DNA of 64,000 bases, taken from Allokutzneria oryzae. Lineage in GTDB: Bacteria > Actinomycetota > Actinomycetes > Mycobacteriales > Pseudonocardiaceae. Position 1 is the stretch's first letter. Every line of letters starts with the position of its first letter. The translations under genes were made by a program, and so were the position numbers. The stretch is from assembly GCF_042429765.1 (NCBI RefSeq), contig NZ_JBHLZU010000033.1, forward strand, positions 248,001 through 312,000. The letters are read 5' to 3'. Below the pieces are notes generated by a model. That model ran no database searches, was not told where the DNA came from, and saw only the letters and a list, made by a program, of their open reading frames with translations. Below are positions 27,698 to 38,100 of the stretch, piece after piece.

Positions 27698-28921
27698 ATG
27701 ACCACAGTGACGCCGCGGATCCGATCGCTCACGGAGACGGACTTCGACGCCTTCCACGACGCCACGAGCTCGGCGTTCCTGTTCCCCGCCACCGACGCGG
27801 CTCGCCAGCGAGAACGCGATCTCTTCGACCTCCGCCGCTTCCACGGTGCCTTCGACGGCGACGAGATGATCGGCGGCGCGGGAATCCTTTCCAAGAACAT
27901 GACGCTGCCCGGCACCGGAATGCGCCCGGTCGCCGCGGTGACCGCGGTCGGCACCACTCCGGACAACAGGCGCAGAGGCGTGCTGACCGGTCTGATGCGC
28001 GCACAACTCGACCAGCTGCACAATGACGCGGCGGAACCGATCGCGACGTTGTGGTGTTCCGAGGCGGGCATCTACGGACGTTTCGGCTACGGCCTCGCCA
28101 CTACTCGGTTCTTCACCACGGTACCCCGCGGTGCCACCTTTATGTCCACAGTGGACTGCGGTTCCGACCGGGTTCGTGAGCTCCCACGCGAGGCCGCTCT
28201 CGTTGCCTTCAAAGAGGTGTACAACCGGGTGGCACCCCGGCGCATTGGCTGGCTCAGCCGGACTGATGCCAGCTGGGAGCAGTGGTATCTCGACGACGAA
28301 CAACAACGCGGCCGCTATTCACCGATGCGTTTTGCCGTGCACCCCAATGCATACGCGGCCTATCGGGTCCGCTCGAACTGGACGATCAGCGGCCCGCGTC
28401 ACGAGCTGGTCGCGCACGAGATCGTCTCGGCTGACCCGGTGTCGCACGCGGCCATCTGGCGCTATCTGCTCGACATCGACCTCATCGGTGAGATGAAGTA
28501 CGACAACCTCGCCATGGACGATCCGCTCCCACACATGCTCGTGGACTACCGCGCCGCGGACCGCAGGATCGGCGACGCGTTGTGGATTCGGCTCGTTGAC
28601 GTCGACCGAGCGCTGACGGAGCGTCGCTACAGCGCGCCTGCGGCCCTCGTGGTGGAGCTGACCGACGCGTTCTGCCCGTGGAACGCCGGACGGTGGCGGT
28701 TGACCGTGGACGCCGACGGTGTCGCCCAGGTGAGGAGAACCGAGAGCTCCCCGGACCTGGCGATGGACGTCGCCGACCTCGGCGCGCTGTTCCTCGGCGG
28801 GACCAGCGCGGTCGCACTCGCCGGAGCGGGACGGGTCAAGGAGGTGGAGCCGGGCTCGCTGGTCCGGCTGGCTATGGCCTTCGCCACAGAGCACCAGCCC
28901 AGCTGCGCCGAGTTGTTCTAG
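27698..28921 (+). CDS. Eis-like N-acetyltransferase
   Basis: A 407-residue acetyl-CoA-dependent enzyme of the Eis (enhanced intracellular survival) family, whose members acetylate amines of aminoglycosides or proteins. It has an N-terminal GNAT domain (AVTAVGTTPDNRRRGVLTGLM), a catalytic Tyr region (CSEAGIYGRFGYGLAT), a second GNAT-like domain with WEQWYLDDE, and a C-terminal SCP2-like domain ending in Phe, whose carboxylate is the general base in Eis. Length matches the family. True substrate unknown. Confidence 0.88.
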   Translation: MTTVTPRIRSLTETDFDAFHDATSSAFLFPATDAARQRERDLFDLRRFHGAFDGDEMIGGAGILSKNMTLPGTGMRPVAAVTAVGTTPDNRRRGVLTGLMRAQLDQLHNDAAEPIATLWCSEAGIYGRFGYGLATTRFFTTVPRGATFMSTVDCGSDRVRELPREAALVAFKEVYNRVAPRRIGWLSRTDASWEQWYLDDEQQRGRYSPMRFAVHPNAYAAYRVRSNWTISGPRHELVAHEIVSADPVSHAAIWRYLLDIDLIGEMKYDNLAMDDPLPHMLVDYRAADRRIGDALWIRLVDVDRALTERRYSAPAALVVELTDAFCPWNAGRWRLTVDADGVAQVRRTESSPDLAMDVADLGALFLGGTSAVALAGAGRVKEVEPGSLVRLAMAFATEHQPSCAELF

Positions 28922-29001
28922 CCGGGAACCCTGGCGGTGGACTCCGCCGTTGAACAGGGTGGTGAGGCCGGGACGACCTCGCCGTGACGGGAGGGTTCGC
29001 A

Positions 29002-29739
29002 ATGAGCATCGTGCTGGTGCTGCTGGTCATCGCCGTGGTCGGCGGCCTGGTGATGTTGTCCCGGCAACGTGCCGCGGCCCAGCGCCGCGAGCTGGAGGAC
29101 GCCAAGGCCGAGGCCCGGCGCTGGGTGGAGCGGCTCGGTGGACAGGTGATCAACCTGGTCGGCACGAACGAGGCGGCCAAGCAGGCACTGGCCGACGCGT
29201 CGGAGCGCTACACCGCCGCGGGCTCGCAGATGGAGCAGGCCAGCAGCGCGGCGCAGTGCAAGCTCGCCACGCAGACGGCGATGGAGGGCCTGTACTACGT
29301 GCGCGCGGCGCGCAGCGCGATGGACATGGACCCCGGCCCCGAGCTGCCCGACCTCAACGGCCAGCGGCACGCCGGCGCGGTGAGCGAGGACCGCGACGTC
29401 GAGGTGCAGGGCCACGCCTACGCCGCGTCGCCGCACCCGGGTCAGCGGACGCCGCACTACTACCCCGGCGGCATGGTGGCCGGACGCCCGGTGCCGCAGG
29501 GCTGGTACAGCGAGCCGTGGTGGAAGCCCGCCCTGGTCGCGGGCGCCTGGGGCGTGGGCTCGGCGCTGCTGTTCGGCGCGATGTTCTCCGGCATGGCGGG
29601 TGTCGCGGCGGCCTCGGCGATCGGCGACTTCGGCGCGGACTCCTTCGGCGACATGGGCGACATGGGCGACATGGGCATGGACTCGATCGGCGACTTCGGC
29701 GGCGGCGACTTCGGCGGCGACATGGACTTCGACTTCTGA
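29002..29739 (+). CDS. Membrane protein with acidic Gly/Asp tail (DUF1542-like)
   Basis: A 245-residue protein. It opens with a membrane helix (SIVLVLLVIAVVGGLVML), then a helical segment (QRRELEDAKAEARRWVERLGG), a conserved block EGLYYVRAARSAMDMDPGPELP, a linker with His and Tyr, a second hydrophobic stretch (WGVGSALLFGAMFSGMAGVAAA), and a tail of acidic repeats (GDMGDMGDMG, FGGGDFGGD) ending DFDF. Actinobacterial homologues are sometimes labelled DUF1542. The start at 29002 has GGGAGGG six bases upstream. Function unknown. It ends one base before the convergent glycosylase gene. Confidence 0.78.
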   Translation: MSIVLVLLVIAVVGGLVMLSRQRAAAQRRELEDAKAEARRWVERLGGQVINLVGTNEAAKQALADASERYTAAGSQMEQASSAAQCKLATQTAMEGLYYVRAARSAMDMDPGPELPDLNGQRHAGAVSEDRDVEVQGHAYAASPHPGQRTPHYYPGGMVAGRPVPQGWYSEPWWKPALVAGAWGVGSALLFGAMFSGMAGVAAASAIGDFGADSFGDMGDMGDMGMDSIGDFGGGDFGGDMDFDF

Positions 29740-29740
29740 G

Positions 29741-30550
29741 CTACGCCCGCTGGCAGGCGGGACACCAGTAGAGGTTGCGCGCCGCCAGCTTCGCCGTGGC
29801 GACAGGGGTGCCGCAGACCAGACAGGGCTGGAGAGCACGGCGGTAGACGTAGACCTCACCGCCGTGCCGGTCCTTGCGGGGCTCCCGGCCCATCGCCTCG
29901 GGCTCGTGCTCCGGGCGGACCGTGTCGATGCGGCCCGTCCGGACGCCGTGCTCCATCAGCTCACGGGTGTCGTCCCAGATCGTCTTCCACATCGCCTCGT
30001 CCAGGTCCTTGCCGGGCGTCAGCGGCGGGATGTTGTGGCGGAACAGCACCTCCGCGCGGTAGGCGTTGCCGACACCCGCGATGATCCGCTGGTCCATCAG
30101 CAGCGCCGCGATCGAGGTGCGGGAGTTCGAGATGCGCTGCCACGCCTTGTCCGGATCGGCGTCGGAGCGCAGCGGGTCCGGGCCGAGGCGGTCCCGGAGC
30201 GCGTCGACCTCCTCCTCGGTCAGCACGTCACAGGCGGTGGGACCGCGCAGGTCGGTCCAGTGGGTCGGCCCGACGAGGCGCATCCGCACCAGCCCCTGCG
30301 GCGGGGTGAGCGGCCGCGGGTGCTCGGCGAACTTGCCGTACAGGCCGAGGTGGATGTGCACCGTGCGGTCCGGGCCGTAGTTGTGCAGCAGGTGCTTGCC
30401 GATGGCCTCGGCGCTCTCGAAGACGCGGCCGTCGACCATCGCGGCTCCGGCGGCGAAGCGGCCCTGCGGGCTCTCGACGGCCACCTCGTGACCCGCGTAG
30501 CGCTCGTGGTGCAGCCGGGCAAGCCGGTGCAGGGTGTGACCTTCAGGCAT
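29741..30550 (-). CDS. nei: Fpg/Nei-family DNA glycosylase
   Basis: A 269-residue base-excision repair enzyme with the N-terminal catalytic PEGHTLHRL (Pro2, Glu3), the conserved Lys in EAIGKHLLHNY, the helix-two-turn-helix IIAGVGNAYRAEVLF, and a C-terminal zinc finger with CLVCG and CPACQ. The PEGH start marks the Nei branch. It corresponds in place to mycobacterial Rv2464c. It removes oxidised pyrimidines and nicks the strand. Confidence 0.92.
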   Translation of the reverse strand: MPEGHTLHRLARLHHERYAGHEVAVESPQGRFAAGAAMVDGRVFESAEAIGKHLLHNYGPDRTVHIHLGLYGKFAEHPRPLTPPQGLVRMRLVGPTHWTDLRGPTACDVLTEEEVDALRDRLGPDPLRSDADPDKAWQRISNSRTSIAALLMDQRIIAGVGNAYRAEVLFRHNIPPLTPGKDLDEAMWKTIWDDTRELMEHGVRTGRIDTVRPEHEPEAMGREPRKDRHGGEVYVYRRALQPCLVCGTPVATAKLAARNLYWCPACQRA

Positions 30551-30564
30551 CTGCGCTCATTCGT

Positions 30565-30924
30565 TCAGCTGGGCCACCACGCGGGGCCCCATGCGACCAC
30601 GGAGAGGCCAACGTAGCCGAGCAGACACCACGCGCCGATCACCAGTCCGGAGCGCACGGCGGTGCGCACCACGAGCTCGGCGCGCCGTCGCCTTGCGTGG
30701 ACCAGCCCCGCGACCAGTGCGACGAAGGGCACTACGAACGCGCCGACGATCAGCCACACGCCGATCCCGAGCCCGCAGTCCGGCGGACCGCACGGCGGCT
30801 GGCCGTCGAAGGCGTTGACGATGAGCGCGCTCTGGGCGAAGTACAACGCGAGCACTCCCACAACGGTCACGCCGAACGCGACCGCCGCCGACACCACCCA
30901 CGTCCCCGTCCCGAACTCACGCAC
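30565..30924 (-). CDS. Small membrane protein, hypothetical
   Basis: A 119-residue protein with three hydrophobic helices (VVSAAVAFGVTVVGVLALYF; GIGVWLIVGAFVVPFVALVAGLV; GLVIGAWCLLGYVGLSVVAWG), a loop with CGPPDCG between the first two and RRRR before the last. Starts with GTG. It is 14 bases upstream of the nei-type gene and may share its transcript. No family recognised. Confidence 0.65.
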   Translation of the reverse strand: MREFGTGTWVVSAAVAFGVTVVGVLALYFAQSALIVNAFDGQPPCGPPDCGLGIGVWLIVGAFVVPFVALVAGLVHARRRRAELVVRTAVRSGLVIGAWCLLGYVGLSVVAWGPAWWPS

Positions 30925-30953
30925 TCAACCCGACTACCCCCCGCGCGTTCCGG

Positions 30954-31013
30954 CCATTCGCGGGCTTATGGACGCTTTCGGTGCTCCGGAAAGGTCCATA
31001 AGCCCGCGAATGG
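30954..31013. repeat. Perfect 20-bp inverted repeat hairpin
   Basis: Arm CCATTCGCGGGCTTATGGAC and its exact complement (30994-31013) surround a 20-base loop that can itself pair (CTTTC with GAAAG). It lies just after the rpiB stop. Its arms differ from those of the AGCGCT-core hairpins. Confidence 0.85.
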
Positions 31014-31028
31014 CGGGTAGGTGCCGGG

Positions 31029-31514
31029 TCAGGGGAGGGCGGGGGCGACCTTGGTCTTCTCGTACTCGGAGATCAGGGCGATGCGGCGGTTGTGGCGCTC
31101 GTCGTCGGAGAACGGGGTCTCCAGGAAGGCGTCCACGATCGCGGCGGCCTCCTCGGCGGTGTGCTGGCGGGCGCCGACACCGATGACCTGGGCGTTGTTG
31201 TGCTCACGGGCGAGCTTGGCGATCTCGGTGCTCCAGGCGAGGGCGGCCCGGCAGCCCTCCACCTTGTTCGCGGCGATCTGCTCGCCGTTGCCGGAGCCGC
31301 CGATCACGACGCCGAGGCTGCCGGCGTCCGCGACGACGCGGCGGGCGGTCTCGATGCAGAAGGGCGGGTAGTCGTCCAGGGCGTCGTAGACGTGCGGACC
31401 GACGTCGACGACGTCGTGACCGCGCCCGGTGAGGTGCTCGACGAGGTGGGACTTCAGCTCGAAGCCCGCGTGGTCGGATCCAAGGTAAACGCGCACGGAA
31501 ACGGAGTCTGTCAT
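31029..31514 (-). CDS. rpiB: Ribose-5-phosphate isomerase B
   Basis: A 161-residue enzyme interconverting ribose 5-phosphate and ribulose 5-phosphate in the pentose phosphate pathway. It has YLGSDHAGFELK at the start and the active-site loop GGSGNGEQIAANKVEG, with Glu as base as in the mycobacterial type. The NNAQVIGVGARQHT stretch is also typical. It corresponds to Rv2465c in gene order. Confidence 0.94.
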   Translation of the reverse strand: MTDSVSVRVYLGSDHAGFELKSHLVEHLTGRGHDVVDVGPHVYDALDDYPPFCIETARRVVADAGSLGVVIGGSGNGEQIAANKVEGCRAALAWSTEIAKLAREHNNAQVIGVGARQHTAEEAAAIVDAFLETPFSDDERHNRRIALISEYEKTKVAPALP

Positions 31515-31569
31515 CTGTCGCGCGGGTATTCGCTGGCCGCCCCCTGCTGGGCGTTGCCAGGATGGGACG

Positions 31570-32286
31570 GTGGACGCGTGGTTCAGGCAAGCCGGTTACC
31601 AGGTACGACTCGAATGGGGACCCGACGGGGTGACCGCGCTCGGCGGCGACTGCGCTGTGCTCGTGATCGTGGATGTGTTGTCCTTCACCACGTCCGTCGA
31701 CATCGCGGTGAGCAGGGGTGCCCGGATCATGCCACTGCGGTGGAAGGACGAGGCCGCCGAGGAGAACGCCCGGCTCGCCGGCCTGCCGGTGGGTGCGGCC
31801 TTCGGTGACAAGCTCTCGCTGCGCCCGTCGTCGCTGACCTCCATCGAACCCGGCACGACGCTCGCCCTGCCGTCGGCGAACGGAGCGACTCTGTGCGCTC
31901 TGGCGGAGGAAACCGGCGCGCACGTGCTGACCGGCTGCCTGCGCAACGCCGACGCCGTCGCAACGCGAGCACGTGAGCTCGCGGGCGAGCGCCCCATCGG
32001 GATCATCGCGGGCGGCGAGCGGTGGCAGCTGCCCGGCGACCCGCTGCGACCGTGCTGGGAGGACCTGCTCGGGGCAGGTGCGATCATCTCGGCGCTACCC
32101 GATGGACGGTCCCCCGAAGCGGAGATGGCGGCGCGGACCTACCAGGCCACCGGAGCGGAGATGCTGGCCGACTGCGTGGGCGCCAAGGAGCTGGTCGCCG
32201 CCGGGTACCCGGATGATGTGCGCCTGGCAACTGAGGTGAACGTCAGCACCGTGACACCCCGACTGAGCAACGGAGTTCTCTCGTGA
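31570..32286 (+). CDS. ComB-like 2-phosphosulfolactate phosphatase family protein
   Basis: A 238-residue Mg-dependent phosphatase-family protein. The motifs VIVDVLSFTTSVDIAV, LPSANGATLCALA and TGCLRNADAVA match the ComB family, which removes phosphate from 2-phosphosulfolactate in coenzyme M synthesis. Actinomycetes are not known to make coenzyme M, so a different sulfonate or phosphate substrate is likely. Starts with GTG. Its stop overlaps the MBL hydrolase start (GTGA). Confidence 0.85.
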   Translation: MDAWFRQAGYQVRLEWGPDGVTALGGDCAVLVIVDVLSFTTSVDIAVSRGARIMPLRWKDEAAEENARLAGLPVGAAFGDKLSLRPSSLTSIEPGTTLALPSANGATLCALAEETGAHVLTGCLRNADAVATRARELAGERPIGIIAGGERWQLPGDPLRPCWEDLLGAGAIISALPDGRSPEAEMAARTYQATGAEMLADCVGAKELVAAGYPDDVRLATEVNVSTVTPRLSNGVLS

Positions 32287-33072
32287 CGAACTGGATCGAA
32301 GTCGCCGACCGGGTGTACGTGCGGCGCTACGAGGAGCTGGACCTCACGGTCGGGCTCGTGGTCGGCGACGACGGCTGCCTGGTGGTCGACACCAGGGGCG
32401 ACGAGGACCAGGGCGCGGAGCTCGCCGCGGCGGTGCGCGAGGTCACGCCGCACCCGTGGACCGTCGTCTACACGCACGCGCACTTCGACCACGCCTTCGG
32501 CACTTCGGCCTTCCACGGCGCCGATGTGTGGGCACATCGGCTGTGCCACAAGGCTCTCGTGGACAACGGCGCGGAGCAGCTGCGGTCGTGGGGCGAGCGC
32601 TACCGCGCGGACGGCAAGCCGGAGATCGCGGACGCGCTGGACCGCACGACCTTGGTGCTGCCCAACCGGCTCGTGGACGACCGCGCCGGGCTCTCGGTGG
32701 GCGGGCGGCACGTGGAGCTGGTCCACCCGGGCTTCGGGCACTCCGACCACGACCTGCTGGTCCACGTGCCGGACGCGCGGGTGCTCTTCGTCGGCGACCT
32801 CGTGGAGAACGGCGCGCCGCCGCAGTTCGGGGACGCGCACCCGCTGAGCTGGCCGACCGCGCTGACCACGATCCTCGACTTCGACGTGGACGTCGTCGTC
32901 GCGGGGCACGGTGATCCGGTGGACCTGGACTTCGTCGCCGACCAGCGCGAGGAGCTGCGCGAGATCGCCCAGCTGTGCAGGGCCGTCGCGGCGGGCGAAG
33001 TGTCCACTGAGGACGCTTTGGCGGCCTCCCCCTATCCGGAGGAGTTCACCAGGACCGCGGTGGAGCGGGTGC

Positions 33073-33086
<14 letters not shown>
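32283..33086 (+). CDS. MBL-fold metallo-hydrolase
   Basis: A 267-residue metallo-beta-lactamase-fold hydrolase. The metal motif is THAHFDHAFGT (HxHxDH), with further ligands in HPGFGHSDHD, VGDLVEN and AGHGDP. Its GTG start overlaps the ComB-like stop by four bases, so the two are translated together. Its 3' end overlaps the convergent sdaA gene by 14 bases. The substrate may be a thioester or phosphate ester; nothing in the sequence decides this. Confidence 0.87.
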
Positions 33087-34446
<1,360 letters not shown>

Positions 34447-34539
34447 TGCAGGCACCACTTCCCATGCGGATCGAGGCCGCCCCGTTGCGGCCTGCCCCGA
34501 GTCTGACACAGCTGGGTGAACGCGAGCCGCACGCAGTGA

Positions 34540-34570
34540 GAACGGCGCCACCGGCGAGGTGACGCCGTTC
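34540..34570 (-). terminator. Terminator after the Rv2466c-like gene
   Basis: GAACGGCG/CGCCGTTC outer stem and ACC/GGT inner stem with a small bulge and loop GGCGA, 15 bases after the stop of the leftward gene. Confidence 0.65.
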
Positions 34571-34584
34571 ACGGACGGATCGGT

Positions 34585-35205
34585 TCAGGAGAAGTCGGGG
34601 TCCTCGGTGCGGGTCCGCTTCAGCTCGAAGAAGTGCGGGTAGCCCGCGAGCAGCCGGGCGCCGTCGAAGACCTTGCCCGCGTCCTCGCCGCGCGGGATGC
34701 GGGAGAGCACCGGGCCGAAGAACGCCACGCCGTCCACGTGGATCACCGGGGTGCCCACGTCCATGCCCACCGGGTCCATGCCGCGGTGGTGGCTGGCCTT
34801 GAGCTCGTCGTCGTACTCCGTGGAGGTCGCCGCCCCTGCCAGGTCGGCGGGCAGGCCGACCTCGGCCAGCGCCTCGGCGATCACCGCCTCCCAGTCCTGG
34901 CGGTGCTCGTTGTGCAGCCGGGTGCCGAGCGCGGTGTAGAGCGGGCGCAGCACCTCCTGCCCGTGGTGCTTGGCGGCGGCGATGGCCACCCGCACCGGGC
35001 CCCAGCCGCGCTCCATCAGCTCCTGGTACTGCTCCGGCAGCTCGCGGCCCGAGTTGAGCACCGAGAGGCTCATCACGTGGAAGTCGAGCTCGACGTCACG
35101 GACCTTCTCGACCTCCAGCATCCAGCGGGAGGTGATCCAGGCCCACGGGCACAGCGGGTCGAACCAGAAGTCGACGCGGGTCTTGCCGGGTTCCACAGCG
35201 GTCAT
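34585..35205 (-). CDS. DsbA-like oxidoreductase, Rv2466c family
   Basis: A 206-residue thioredoxin-fold protein with active site DPLCPWAWITS. The motif CPWAW lacks the second Cys of DsbA, as in the mycothiol-dependent nitroreductase Rv2466c of M. tuberculosis, which is next to pepN there too. A helical insert and the cis-Pro region GTPVIHVDG follow. The ATG at 35205 has AGAGG upstream. It probably reduces substrates with mycothiol under oxidative stress. It is divergent from pepN. Confidence 0.88.
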   Translation of the reverse strand: MTAVEPGKTRVDFWFDPLCPWAWITSRWMLEVEKVRDVELDFHVMSLSVLNSGRELPEQYQELMERGWGPVRVAIAAAKHHGQEVLRPLYTALGTRLHNEHRQDWEAVIAEALAEVGLPADLAGAATSTEYDDELKASHHRGMDPVGMDVGTPVIHVDGVAFFGPVLSRIPRGEDAGKVFDGARLLAGYPHFFELKRTRTEDPDFS

Positions 35206-35357
35206 GACGCCTCTTTCGAACGCGGATCTGTCCTCTTCACGCGGTAACCGCGAGGCGGCCCCCACCATTCCCACGTAGGTAGTAAAAAGTTCTTTGGGGG
35301 TCCGTGATTGGATGCCCTGACAGTCGGATGCCTACGAACCAGGACAGAGGTGAACAC

Positions 35358-37922
35358 GTGGCCGCACCGAACCTCACGTGCGAGCAGGCCCAGCGGCGCG
35401 CGGCGCTGCTGAGGGTGGAGTCCTACGAGATCTCCCTGGACCTCACCGACGGCGCCGCCGGGCCCGGCGAGACCACGTTCCGCTCCACCACCACGGCCCG
35501 CTTCACCTGCACCGAGCCGGGCGCCTCGACGTGGGTCGACATCGTCGCGGCCGGGGTGCGGCGGGCGGTGCTCAACGGCGTCGAGCTGGACGTCACGGGC
35601 TACCGCGAGGAGGACGGCATCGCGCTGCCCGAGCTCGCCGCGTCCAACGAGCTGGTGGTCGAAGCCGACTGCCGCTACATGAACACCGGCGAGGGCGTGC
35701 ACCGCTTCGTCGACCCGGTGGACAAGTCGGTCTACCTCTACACCCAGTTCGAGACCGCGGACGCCAAGCGCATGTTCGCCTGCTTCGACCAGCCGGACCT
35801 GAAGTCGGTCTACACCCTCACCGTGACCGCGCCGAACGACTGGAAGGTCATCTCCAACGCGGCGGCCACGCGCACCGAGGACACCGAGCTGGGCGCGGTG
35901 ACCCACCACTTCCCCACCACCAAGCCGATGTCGACCTACCTGGTCGCCCTGGTCGCCGGCCCCTACGCGGAGTGGCGCGACGTCTACACCGACGCCGAGG
36001 GCGAGATCCCGCTGGGCCTGTACGTGCGCCAGTCGCTGGCCGAGCACATGGACCACGAGCGGCTGTTCACCGAGACCAAGCAGGGCTTCGAGTTCTTCAA
36101 CAAGGCCTTCGGGGTGCGCTACCCGTTCGGCAAGTACGACCAGTGCTTCGTGCCGGAGTTCAACGCGGGCGCCATGGAGAACGCGGGCTGCGTGACCTTC
36201 CGCGACGAGTACGTCTTCCGCTCGCGGGTCACCCGCTACTTCTACGAGCGCCGCGCCGAGACCGTGCTGCACGAGATGGCGCACATGTGGTTCGGCGACC
36301 TGGTCACCATGCGCTGGTGGGACGACCTGTGGCTGAACGAGTCCTTCGCGACCTGGGCCAGCGTCTACGCCCAGGCCGAGGCCACCGAGTACAAGCACGC
36401 GTGGACCACGTTCGCCAACGTGGAGAAGTCCTGGGCCTACCGGCAGGACCAGCTGCCGTCGACGCACCCGATCGCCTGCGAGATCACCGACGTCGAGGCC
36501 GTTGAGGTCAACTTCGACGGCATCACCTACGCGAAGGGCGCCAGCGTCCTCAAGCAGCTCGTCGCGTACGTGGGCATCGAGAACTTCCTCGCCGGCCTGC
36601 GCATGTACTTCGACAAGCACGCGTGGGGCAACGCGACCCTCGCCGACCTGCTCGGCGCGTTGGAGCAGGCGTCCGGCCGCGACCTGTCGTGGTGGAGCGC
36701 GCAGTGGTTGCAGACCACCGGCCTGAACACCTTGCGGCCGCGGTTCGACGTGGACGGCGGCGACCGGTTCACCTCCTTCTCCGTGGTGCAGAGCGGCGCC
36801 AAGCCCGGCGCGGGTGAGCTGCGCACGCACCGCACCGCGATCGGCGTCTACGACCGCGACCGCACCACCGGCAAGCTCGTCCGGATCAACCGCGTCGAGC
36901 TGGACGTCACCGGTGAGGTCACCGAGGTGCCCGAGCTCGTCGGCACCCCGCGCGGCAAGCTCGTGCTGGTCAACGACGACGACCTGACCTACTGCGCGAT
37001 GCGGCTCGACCCGGGCTCGCTCGCCACGCTGATCGACAGCATCGGCGAGATCGAGGAGTCCCTGCCGCGCACGCTGTGCTGGTCCGCCGCGTGGGAGATG
37101 ACCCGCGAGGCCGAGCTGAAGGCCAGGGACTTCGTCACCCTGGTGCTCAACGGCATCGACGCGGAGACCGAGATCGGCGTCGTGATGCGGCTGCTGCTCC
37201 AGGCCCAGGCCGCGCTGAGCTCCTACGCCGACCCGTCGTGGCAGGCCGAGGGCTGGTTCCGGTTCACCACCAAGCTGTTCGACCTCGTCGAGTCCGCGGA
37301 GGAGGGTTCGGACCAGCAGCTGACCTACGTCAACACGCTGACCGGCTCGGTGCTGCGGCCGGAGCAGGTGGAGGTGCTGCGCGGCTGGCTGGACGGCTCC
37401 CGCGAGCTGCGCGGGCTGACCGTGGACACCGACCTGCGCTGGCGGCTGCTGCACGCGCTCGTCGCGCACGGCGCCGCGGGCGAGGACGAGATCGAGGCGG
37501 AGCTGGCCGCCGACCAGACCGCGACGGGTCAGCGCGCCGCCGAGCGCTGCCGGTCCGCGCGCCCGCTGGCCGAGGCCAAGGCGGAGGCCTGGGATCGGGC
37601 GATGCGCGACGACGAGCTGCCCAACGCGATCAACGAGGCGATCGTCAGCGGGTTCTCCCACCCGGCGCAGCGGGAGCTGCTGGAGCCGTACGTGCCGCGC
37701 TACTTCGCCGAGGTGGCGGAGATGTGGTCGCGCCGCTCCACCGAGCAGGCCCAGCCGTGCGTGGAGGGGCTGTTCCCGAGCTGGGCGATCGAGGAGTCGA
37801 CCGTGGAGGCGGCGGACACGTGGCTGGAGGGCGAGGCCTCACCCGCCCTGCGCCGCCTGATCACCGAAGGCCGGGCGGGCGTCGTCCGCGCGCTCCGCGC
37901 TCGCGAGTTCGACCGCGCGTAA
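35358..37922 (+). CDS. pepN: Aminopeptidase N
   Basis: An 854-residue M1 zinc aminopeptidase. It contains the exopeptidase motif GAMEN, the zinc motif HEMAHMWFGD with a downstream Glu in LNESFATWAS, and the catalytic Tyr region. N-terminal beta and C-terminal helical (ERAP1-like) domains are complete. The GTG at 35358 is chosen by AGAGG upstream and the ordinary start VAAPNLTCEQAQRRAALL. The 152-base divergent region to the Rv2466c-like gene holds both promoters. A strong hairpin follows the stop. Confidence 0.95.
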   Translation: MAAPNLTCEQAQRRAALLRVESYEISLDLTDGAAGPGETTFRSTTTARFTCTEPGASTWVDIVAAGVRRAVLNGVELDVTGYREEDGIALPELAASNELVVEADCRYMNTGEGVHRFVDPVDKSVYLYTQFETADAKRMFACFDQPDLKSVYTLTVTAPNDWKVISNAAATRTEDTELGAVTHHFPTTKPMSTYLVALVAGPYAEWRDVYTDAEGEIPLGLYVRQSLAEHMDHERLFTETKQGFEFFNKAFGVRYPFGKYDQCFVPEFNAGAMENAGCVTFRDEYVFRSRVTRYFYERRAETVLHEMAHMWFGDLVTMRWWDDLWLNESFATWASVYAQAEATEYKHAWTTFANVEKSWAYRQDQLPSTHPIACEITDVEAVEVNFDGITYAKGASVLKQLVAYVGIENFLAGLRMYFDKHAWGNATLADLLGALEQASGRDLSWWSAQWLQTTGLNTLRPRFDVDGGDRFTSFSVVQSGAKPGAGELRTHRTAIGVYDRDRTTGKLVRINRVELDVTGEVTEVPELVGTPRGKLVLVNDDDLTYCAMRLDPGSLATLIDSIGEIEESLPRTLCWSAAWEMTREAELKARDFVTLVLNGIDAETEIGVVMRLLLQAQAALSSYADPSWQAEGWFRFTTKLFDLVESAEEGSDQQLTYVNTLTGSVLRPEQVEVLRGWLDGSRELRGLTVDTDLRWRLLHALVAHGAAGEDEIEAELAADQTATGQRAAERCRSARPLAEAKAEAWDRAMRDDELPNAINEAIVSGFSHPAQRELLEPYVPRYFAEVAEMWSRRSTEQAQPCVEGLFPSWAIEESTVEAADTWLEGEASPALRRLITEGRAGVVRALRAREFDRA

Positions 37923-37935
37923 TTCCCGCGCTTCC

Positions 37936-37972
37936 CGAAAAGGGGCCGCCGGTTCCCGGCGGCCCCTTTTCG
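37936..37972 (+). terminator. Terminator after pepN
   Basis: Perfect 15-bp stem CGAAAAGGGGCCGCC with its complement around GGTTCCC, 13 bases after the stop. Its 3' arm runs directly into the dispersed hairpin element copy C. Confidence 0.85.
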
Positions 37973-38037
37973 CGTTTTGTCACCTAAGCGCGAATGAGAG
38001 CGCTCCCAACCCGCATCAAGGTGACACAACGCGAAAA
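37967..38037. repeat. Dispersed hairpin element, copy C
   Basis: Left arm TTTTCGCGTTTTGTCACCTA and right arm CATCAAGGTGACACAACGCG match copy A with a few changes. The loop contains GAGAGCGCTCCCA, oriented as in copy B. It lies between convergent pepN and the DUF5130 gene. Confidence 0.8.
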
Positions 38038-38041
38038 ACGA

Positions 38042-38076
38042 CGGCGCCCGCCCACCGGGAGGGTGGACGGGCGCCG
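38042..38076 (-). terminator. Terminator after the DUF5130 gene
   Basis: CGGCGCCCG and CCACC pair with GGTGG and CGGGCGCCG around a GGGAG loop, with one mismatch, about 25 bases after the leftward stop. Confidence 0.75.
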
Positions 38077-38100
38077 GGTGGATCGGAGTGCGGCGGGCTA

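Noticed and set aside
35202..37661. 819-codon minus-strand frame opposite pepN
   Set aside because: Antisense to aminopeptidase N, low-complexity Val/Gly/Arg composition, no motifs.
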